A DNA stretch of 64,000 nucleotides from Arenimonas terrae (GTDB lineage: Bacteria > Pseudomonadota > Gammaproteobacteria > Xanthomonadales > Xanthomonadaceae): positions 124,001-188,000 of the forward strand of contig NZ_SMDR01000003.1 in NCBI RefSeq assembly GCF_006265115.1. The letters are read 5' to 3'. Each line of letters starts with the position of its first letter. The stretch's first letter is position 1. The translations under genes and the position numbers were made by a program. The notes under the pieces are model-generated. The model worked only from the letters and a program-made list of their open reading frames with translations, was not told the DNA's origin and did no database searches. This document shows, piece after piece, positions 39,001-46,000 of this stretch.

Positions 39001-39914
39001 TGGCCGGCCCCGGCCCCACTCCCCCGGGCGCCGCGCCCGGACGGAGCCTGCTGCCGCTGGCCCTGCTCTGCCTCGCCGCCTGTTCGGGCGGCGGGGCCGA
39101 GCCGTTTCCGGAGGGCGCGCACCGCGTCCAGGACCGGGCGCTGGCGGAAATGAGCGGCCTGGTCGCCTCGCACCGCCAGCCCGGCGTGCTGTGGAGCATC
39201 AACGACAGCGGCAGCTTCGCCCGGCTCTACCGCCTGGGCAGCGAAGGCCAGGCCCTGGGCCGGGTCTGGGTGTCGGGCGCCTGGCTGCATGACACCGAAA
39301 CCCTGGCGCGCTGGCGCCAGCGCGAACGCGACTGGCTGCTGATCGGCGACGTCGGCGACAACCGCGCGCGCCGCGACCACGTCGTGGTGCACGCCGTGCC
39401 CGAGCCGGACGCGCAGGCGACCCATGCGCGCATCGCCTGGTCGCTGCGCTTCCGCTACCCCGACGGCGCCCGCGACGCCGAGGGCATCGCGGTGGACCAG
39501 GCCAGCGGCGATCTGCTGGTGCTGAGCAAGCGCGACCAGCCGGCGCGGCTGTACCGCGTGCCGCTGGCCGCCGCGGGCAGCGCCCCGGCCACTGCCGAAT
39601 ACCTCGGCTCGCCGCGCAGTGGCTCCATCGAGGGCGCCGTGACCGGCCTGGACCTGAGCGAAGACGGCCGCGAGCTGGCGGTGCTCACCTACAGCGGCCT
39701 GTACCTGTGGCGGCGCGCCGACGGCGAGCACTGGTCGCAGGTGCTGCAGCGCGACCCCGCCGTGCTGGCGCGCCCGGCGATGCGCAAGGCCGAAGCCATG
39801 GCGCTGTCGCCGACGCCCGGCACGGTGCTGGTCGGCTCCGAGAAGCGGCCGACGCCGCTGTGGGTCGGTCGCTATTCCGACGCCGGTGCCGGCGGCATGA
39901 CGGCTGCCCCCTGA
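39000..39914 (+). CDS. Lipoprotein with beta-propeller-like (SdiA-regulated/esterase-like) repeats
   Basis: The 304-residue product has a lipobox (LLCLAAC, Cys at ~28), so it is a lipoprotein. The mature part contains MSGLVASHRQPGVLWSINDSG, LLIGDVGDNRARRD and EGIAVDQASGDLLVLSKRD, which look like repeated propeller blades (SdiA-regulated/esterase-like phytase family). Function is unknown. ATG 39000 overlaps the stop of the PepSY gene by one base, so they are one transcription unit. The 3' end overlaps the convergent hydrolase gene by 43 bp. Confidence 0.75.
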   Translation: MAGPGPTPPGAAPGRSLLPLALLCLAACSGGGAEPFPEGAHRVQDRALAEMSGLVASHRQPGVLWSINDSGSFARLYRLGSEGQALGRVWVSGAWLHDTETLARWRQRERDWLLIGDVGDNRARRDHVVVHAVPEPDAQATHARIAWSLRFRYPDGARDAEGIAVDQASGDLLVLSKRDQPARLYRVPLAAAGSAPATAEYLGSPRSGSIEGAVTGLDLSEDGRELAVLTYSGLYLWRRADGEHWSQVLQRDPAVLARPAMRKAEAMALSPTPGTVLVGSEKRPTPLWVGRYSDAGAGGMTAAP

Positions 39915-41599
39915 GCCGCCGCCGCTTCGGCGGCGGCCAGCTCCAGGTGCAGGATGCGCAGCACCTCGGCGATCGCTTCGTCGTGGCGGTAGACGTCGTG
40001 CCCGGTGGCGATCACCAGGGTCGACGCGGCGCTCGCCAGCTGCGTGCTCTCCAGCGGCACCGCGCCATCGGTCTTCGGCTCACGCCCCGGCAGGGCGCCG
40101 GCGATGCTGTGGTGCGGGATCCACGGCACCGGCATCAGCTTCTCGCCGGCACGGCGCACCGGCTGTGCGCTTTGCAGCGTGGCGATGGAGTTGAGCGCGC
40201 CCAGGCGATAGCTCTCGCGAACCTCTTCCCGCACCGCGTCCGGATGGCGGTTCGCCAGGCGGCGCAGCGCCTGCACCTCGGGCACGCGCCGCCCGACCAG
40301 CAAGCGCGTCAGCCGGCCCAGCCAGCCGTCGGCCGTCGGGCTGCCGCGATGCGGTGCGGCGATGAAGATCGCGCGCGTCACACCGGGGTAGGGCGTGAAG
40401 CGGAACGTGGCGAGGATGCCCTCGCGGTCCGCGGCCTCGCCCGGCAACTGCTCCGGCGGCACGGTGAACGCGGCGTTCCAGAGCGTGTCGCCGGTGTCCA
40501 CGCTCAACAGCCGTGACACCACGCCGCCCATGCTGTGGCCGACCAGCACCATGCCGCGGCGCGCCGGGTCGTCGCCTTCCGGATCCAGAAGCTGCCAGGC
40601 CTGGTCCAGATAGCCCTGCACGCGCAGGCGCGTCACCAGCAGCGGCGCGTCGGTCTGGTAGACCACGTGCCAGATCTGGAAGCGGTCGCGCAGCAGCGGG
40701 TCACCCCAGACCGCGTTGCTGAGCTTGGCCCAGATCAGCGGATTGCTGCCCAGGCCGTGCAGCATCACCAGCGGCGGCTTGCGCGGGTCGTAGTCGCCCA
40801 GCACGTAGACGCCGGAACGGCGCCCGATCTCGCGGCCGCCGAGCAGTCCGAACACGCCCAGGTGCGGCAGCGGCGAGGTGCCGGCGCCGTGTGCGTAATG
40901 CGCCGAGGTGTCGAGCGCCAGCGGAATGCGGCGCCCGGCGATCCGCAGCGGGCCGGTCACCAGCGGATCGGCGATCAACATGCGCGGCGGCGCATCGGCG
41001 TCTTCGCCGGCCTCGAACCAGACCGTGGCCCAGCGGAACACGCCCTCCGGCGGCTGCAGTTGGCAGGCCAGTGCATGCGAACAGCGCGGCGTCAGCGCCG
41101 CCACCGGCACGCCGTAGCCCGGCGTCGCGAACCGCTGGCCGTCGAAGATCGCCATCGACACGTCCTGCGCGCGCACCAGGCTCAGGCCGGGGGTGAAACT
41201 GGGCGACAGGCCGCGGTGTTCGATCACCAGGTCGGCGTCGCCGACCCGCGCGGGGCCGGCCGACCAGCGGCCGCCGCCGCGCCGCAACGCCAGCGCGAGG
41301 AAGCGGTCGGTGCAGTGCGTGGCGAGCGACGCCGCTTCCCTCGCCGCCGACGCATCGGGCGCCGTCAACGCTTGATGGGCCAGCGCGGCGCAGCGGGACC
41401 AGTCTCCCAAGGCATTCTCGTTGTCTGCGCGCCGCACGGCACGTTGCGACAGCAGCCGAGCGACCTGCAGCGCCGCCGTCGGCGTGGCCGCGCAGCCAGC
41501 GTCCCCGATGCAATGCTCGCCGTCCTCGCGGGTCGGCGTCGGGGCGCCGCAGGCCGACAGCAGCGCGGCAAGGACCAGCAGGCGCAGCAGCAGCGGCAT
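39872..41599 (-). CDS. Alpha/beta-hydrolase (lipase-like) lipoprotein
   Basis: ATG 41599 opens a 575-residue lipoprotein with lipobox LLSAC. The C-terminal half is an alpha/beta hydrolase: PPLVMLHGLGSNPLIW is the oxyanion loop, LVGHSMGGVVSRLL has the nucleophile Ser, and AAPHRGSP plus the late VIATGHDVYRHDEAI supplies a possible His. The N-terminal half (~30-300) is unrecognised. It is probably an envelope esterase or lipase. The gene is divergent from the M48/helicase module across 245 bp and overlaps the preceding lipoprotein gene tail-to-tail. Confidence 0.85.
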   Translation of the reverse strand: MPLLLRLLVLAALLSACGAPTPTREDGEHCIGDAGCAATPTAALQVARLLSQRAVRRADNENALGDWSRCAALAHQALTAPDASAAREAASLATHCTDRFLALALRRGGGRWSAGPARVGDADLVIEHRGLSPSFTPGLSLVRAQDVSMAIFDGQRFATPGYGVPVAALTPRCSHALACQLQPPEGVFRWATVWFEAGEDADAPPRMLIADPLVTGPLRIAGRRIPLALDTSAHYAHGAGTSPLPHLGVFGLLGGREIGRRSGVYVLGDYDPRKPPLVMLHGLGSNPLIWAKLSNAVWGDPLLRDRFQIWHVVYQTDAPLLVTRLRVQGYLDQAWQLLDPEGDDPARRGMVLVGHSMGGVVSRLLSVDTGDTLWNAAFTVPPEQLPGEAADREGILATFRFTPYPGVTRAIFIAAPHRGSPTADGWLGRLTRLLVGRRVPEVQALRRLANRHPDAVREEVRESYRLGALNSIATLQSAQPVRRAGEKLMPVPWIPHHSIAGALPGREPKTDGAVPLESTQLASAASTLVIATGHDVYRHDEAIAEVLRILHLELAAAEAAAAQGAAVMPPAPASE

Positions 41600-41844
41600 G
41601 TTGGCGGGCTCCCCGATACCTACCCGGACGGGCTCGACGACCATAACGCAACGCCCTGGCAGTTCCCTTCCCCCAAAGGGGAGTCCGCGCCCCGGCGCGG
41701 CAGCGGCGCCCGTAGCCGACCGGACCGACCGGGATCGGCGGGCCGGCACGACGCAATGCAACGTGGGCTTCAACGCCGGACCACCGGGCAGTATCGTTGA
41801 CCGGGACGCGGGCCAGGCTGGCCCGACAAGGGAGACGGGCCCCG
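41600..41844. other. Intergenic region upstream of the protease-helicase module
   Basis: This 245-bp divergent gap has no coding signal I can support. Candidate elements are a CATAAC (41643-41648) -10-like box and a short TCCCC-CAAA-GGGGA hairpin near 41670-41684. No clear -35 element, operator or transposon remnant is visible. Confidence 0.4.
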
Positions 41845-43044
41845 GTGGAACGCACCATTCGAGACGGCAGGGACCTCACGCCCCTGCGCTACCACCGGGA
41901 TGTGGTCGACTACCTCAAGCAGCACGAACCCGACATCTGGATCTGGGCAGCGTCGCTGGGCGCGCAGGAGCAGCATGCCCGGGAAACCCGCGACCAGCTT
42001 CTGCGCGACAGCTACCGGCTTACGCCCGAGTCGCATCCGCTGCCCTACCGCCTGTGCGCCCTGGCGATGCAGCGGTTGGGCATGGATGCACCCGCGACCA
42101 TCTACCAGGCCAACGATTACGGCGGAGGCATGAATGCCATGCTGTGTTTCCTGCCCGGCCAGGTGCACCTTCTGTTGCAGGGGCCGCTGCTCGAGCGCCT
42201 TTCCGAAGACGAGCTGCTGGCGCTGATGGGCCACGAGCTGGCGCATCACCTGCTGTGGTCGCTCGGCGACGGCGAATTCCTCGTCGCCGATCGCATCCTC
42301 CATCACACGCTGGCGGACCCGGGTGCTGCGGCAAGCCACGTCGAGACCTCGCGCCTGTACCGTCTGCACACCGAAGTATTCGCCGACCGCGGCGGCGCCG
42401 TAGCGGCGCAGGCGCTGGAACCGCCCGTCTGCACCCTGGTGAAGGTTCAGACGGGTATCGCCAGCGTCGATGCAGCCGCCTACCTGCAGCAGGCCAAGGA
42501 ACTGGAGACGGCCGATGCCGGCGCCTCGACCGGCCAATCGCATCCCGAGTCCTACCTGCGCGCCCAGGCACTGGAGCGATGGTGGCACGACGCCCCGGAC
42601 ACCGAAGGCTGGCTGCAGCAGCGGCTCCGGGGACCGCTGGATCTTGCGCGGCTGGACCTGACCGCACAGGTCCAGCTGGTGCAGGCGACCCGCACCCTGC
42701 TGTCGCACTATTTCGCCGACCCGGCGCTTCAGGCCGAGCGGCTACTGCTGCAGGCCCGCGAGTTCTTTCCCGACTGGTCGCCGGAGCAGCCCCGCCTGCC
42801 CCTGCCCTCGCTGGGCCCGGCGACGGCAAACGACAGCATCCGCGATTTCCTGCACAGCGTGATGCTGGACCTGGCATTGGCCGACGCCGACCTGCGCGAC
42901 CCCGCGCTGCGCCGCGCCCTCCAGGTCGCCGATGACCTCGACAGTCGCGCGGCATTCCTAAAGGCGCTGGCGCGCGATGCGGGGCTGGGCAAACGAGAGA
43001 TCGACAGACTCGCCAAGGCTCCGGCCAAGGAGCGCGGCCAGTGA
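41845..43044 (+). CDS. M48-like HExxH metalloprotease, first gene of two-gene module
   Basis: GTG 41845 has GGAGA nine bases upstream (41831-41835); the longer TTG-initiated frame at 41797 is less likely. In 399 residues, a zinc motif GHELAHHLLW (H130, E131, H134) is followed by EVFADRGGA with E177 and D181, the downstream ligand of gluzincin M48 peptidases. There are no transmembrane helices, unlike HtpX/Ste24, so it is probably cytosolic. After the core come ~200 helical residues with no family match (LLSHYFADPALQAERLLLQAREFFPDW). The stop overlaps the helicase GTG start by 4 bp, indicating coupled translation and a joint function. Confidence 0.78.
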   Translation: MERTIRDGRDLTPLRYHRDVVDYLKQHEPDIWIWAASLGAQEQHARETRDQLLRDSYRLTPESHPLPYRLCALAMQRLGMDAPATIYQANDYGGGMNAMLCFLPGQVHLLLQGPLLERLSEDELLALMGHELAHHLLWSLGDGEFLVADRILHHTLADPGAAASHVETSRLYRLHTEVFADRGGAVAAQALEPPVCTLVKVQTGIASVDAAAYLQQAKELETADAGASTGQSHPESYLRAQALERWWHDAPDTEGWLQQRLRGPLDLARLDLTAQVQLVQATRTLLSHYFADPALQAERLLLQAREFFPDWSPEQPRLPLPSLGPATANDSIRDFLHSVMLDLALADADLRDPALRRALQVADDLDSRAAFLKALARDAGLGKREIDRLAKAPAKERGQ

Positions 43045-46000
43045 TCGAGCCCACGAACGACGCGCAGGAAGTCATGCCCGGGATCGATTTCCGCGGCCTG
43101 CTGGCCGAGGCCAGCGGTACAGCGCTGCCGATCGACGACGTGCTGCACCTGTCGCTGCCGCTGCTGCGGCAGGTTTCGCAGCTGCACCTGCATGGCAGGG
43201 TGGCGGTGCTGGCGCCGTCCGATATCGTGATGACCGACGGCCGGCGCCTGCAGCTTCGACATCCCGACGGCCAGCTGCCACGGCAACGCATCGAGGCCGT
43301 GCGCGCGCTCCAGCCGCATCCGGGATCGGGCCTGAATGTCGTTGGCCGGGTGCAGGTGACCAACGACTCCGAATCCGGCCTGCGGGTGGACAATCTGGAG
43401 GTGCAGGAGGACCCCTCGGTGCCGCCGGAGCAGCCGGTCTACCTGCCGGGCTTCGGCAGCTGGGAGCTGGCGCTGGGCCATCACGACGAGATCACCGACC
43501 TTTTCCTGCTGGGCCAGCTGCTGGCCTGCCTGGCCTGCGGCCTGGACTTCGACGACGCCGCAGACCTGCGCCGCTTCGCCGCGCACCGGCGCAATCTTTT
43601 CCATGTGCATCCGCGCCTGAACCCGGTGCTGGCCAATGTCATCGCCGAGATGACCGCGCTCAATCGCCACGACCGCGCCACCGACCTGGCCGAAGTGGTG
43701 CGCCGGCTGGAAACCTGGCGCGACCAGCCCGCCTCGCTGGACGTGGACCGCGTGCTTGCCGACGCCAGCGGCGCCAACCCGCGGCGGGTGGCCGTGCTGT
43801 CGCACCTTCGCGACCGTCTGTTCGACCTGTCGCGCCGCAATCGCCTGCTGCACTTCCGCGCCACCCAGGGCAGCGTGAACCTGACGATGGCAAGTGTGCC
43901 CCTGGTGCTGCAGCTCGAGAGCATCCGGCCCGCACAGCTCTGCGCCTGGGGCGGCGCGTTCGCGGAGGATGTTCTTTCCTGCAAAGCCGTGCCGCTGCAG
44001 CGCTGGTTGCGCTTCGATGACCAGCCCTACCTGCCCGGTTCGCTCGACCGCATCGTGCAGGACACGCGCCGCGACCGCGCGGAGTTCGGCTTCAGCCATC
44101 TTCGGCTGGTGGTGGCCTTCCTGCGCTGGCACAACCTCAAGGACGCGCCCGAAGACCGCATCGTCTCGCCGATGCTCTGGCTGCCCGTGGAGCTGGTGAA
44201 GAAAAAGGGCGTGCGCGACCAGTACGTGCTGCAATGCCAGGAAGAGGAGGCGGAGTTCAACCCGGCGCTGCGTCACTACCTGCGCCAGCTCTACGACATC
44301 CGCCTGCCCGACACCGTGGACCTGCGTACCACGACGATCGAAGCCATCCATGCCGACCTGCAGGCGCAGATCCACCGCACCGAGCCGGGCGTTGAGCTTC
44401 GGCTCCAGTCCAAGCCGTCGATCGAATTGATCCACCAGAAGGCGGTGCAGCACCTGCGCCAGTTCCAGCGTCGGCGCGGGCGGCAGACACCGGCGGTTCG
44501 CGCCGAGGGCCGCCCCGAGTTCAGCTATGCCGCCGATGATTTCCGGCCGCTGGGGCTGGCCCTGTTCCGCGAACGCGTGCTGCCGAGCCCGCTGCCGTTG
44601 CGCAACGCCCTGGCCAGCAAGCCAACGCCGCGCCATCCGGAAATGGCGGGCGGCATTGCGGTCGCCGAAAGGGGCACGTTCAGCGTCGCACGTGACGAAG
44701 GCCACCGCTTCGCCTGGGATCTGGACCTGACCCAAGTGACGCTGGCGAACTTCAACTACAAGAAAATGTCGCTGGTTCGGGACTACGCCCAGTTGATCGA
44801 AGATCAGCCGGACAATGCCGCCTTCGATCGCCTGTTCTCGATCGACCCGCGTCCGGTCGAAACCACGCCGCCGCCACCGCTGCCGGCCAATGAGCAGTGG
44901 AACGTCGTGCCCGCCGACGCGACCCAGGCCCAGGCCGTCGGCCTGGCCCGCACCGGCCGCAGCTTCATCATCCAGGGCCCGCCCGGTACCGGCAAATCGC
45001 AGACCATCACCAACCTGATCGCCGACTATGCGGCGCGTGGGCAGCGCGTGCTGTTCGTGTGCGAAAAACGTGCGGCCATCGACGTGGTCTTCCATCGCCT
45101 GAAGCAATGCGGCCTGGACGACCTGTGCAGCCTGATCCACGACTCGCAGGGCGACAAGAGGGCCTTCGTGGCGGACCTGCGCGCATGTTACGAACGCTGG
45201 GTGGCCGCCCCGGTCCAGCGCGACCACCTGGCGGCGTCACGCGCGGGCACGCTGTCGGCCCTGGAATCGCAGCTCCAGCGGATCGAGCACCACGAGACCC
45301 TGCTGTCTTCGACGCCAGGATCCCTCGCCTGCCGCGTGCGCGAGCTCGTGCGCCGGCTGGCCGCGCTGCCGACTGCCCCGGACGGCGTGCCGGCCGAGGC
45401 GCGCGAGCGGCTGCCCGATTTTGCCACCTGGCAGGCGCATCGCGACCTCACCGCACGCCTGCAGCGCACCGTGCACGAACGCCTGGGCGCTCCCAGCCTG
45501 GCCCGGCATCCGTTCCGCTGGCTGAGCGGCGAGGCCGTGGCTGATCCGCTGGCCTTCGGCCGCATCAAGTCGGCGCTGGACGATGTGGAGGCCCAGCTGG
45601 CACCGGTCGAGGACCAACTGGACGCCGGGCCATCGTGGCTGGACGCAGACGCCCCGGTGGCCGATGCAGCCGCGCTCGCCGGCCTGCAGCGCGAGCTGGT
45701 GGACAGCGGCCTGGCTCGGCACGGCGAGCTGCTGGCCGGCAGCCCGGGGGCCACCCTGGCGCTGCAGCAGCAACGCACCGGGCTTCTGGCGCTGGCGGGC
45801 ACGCTCGAGCAAGCCAGCGCGGCCGCGGCGAACTGGCGCGAACCGCTCCAGGTGGCGGACACCCAGGCCGCGCTGGGGCTGGCGACACGGCTGGAGCCGT
45901 CCGTCCTGCGCTGGCTGCAGCCGACTTGGTGGAAACTGCGTGGAGAGATTGCCCGCCGCTACGACTTCTCCCGACACGCGGTGGCGCCGAGCCTGCGCAC

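Noticed and set aside
41797-41844. TTG start for the M48-like protease
   Set aside because: The first 16 residues are Arg/Pro-rich without family features; GTG 41845 follows a GGAGA box.
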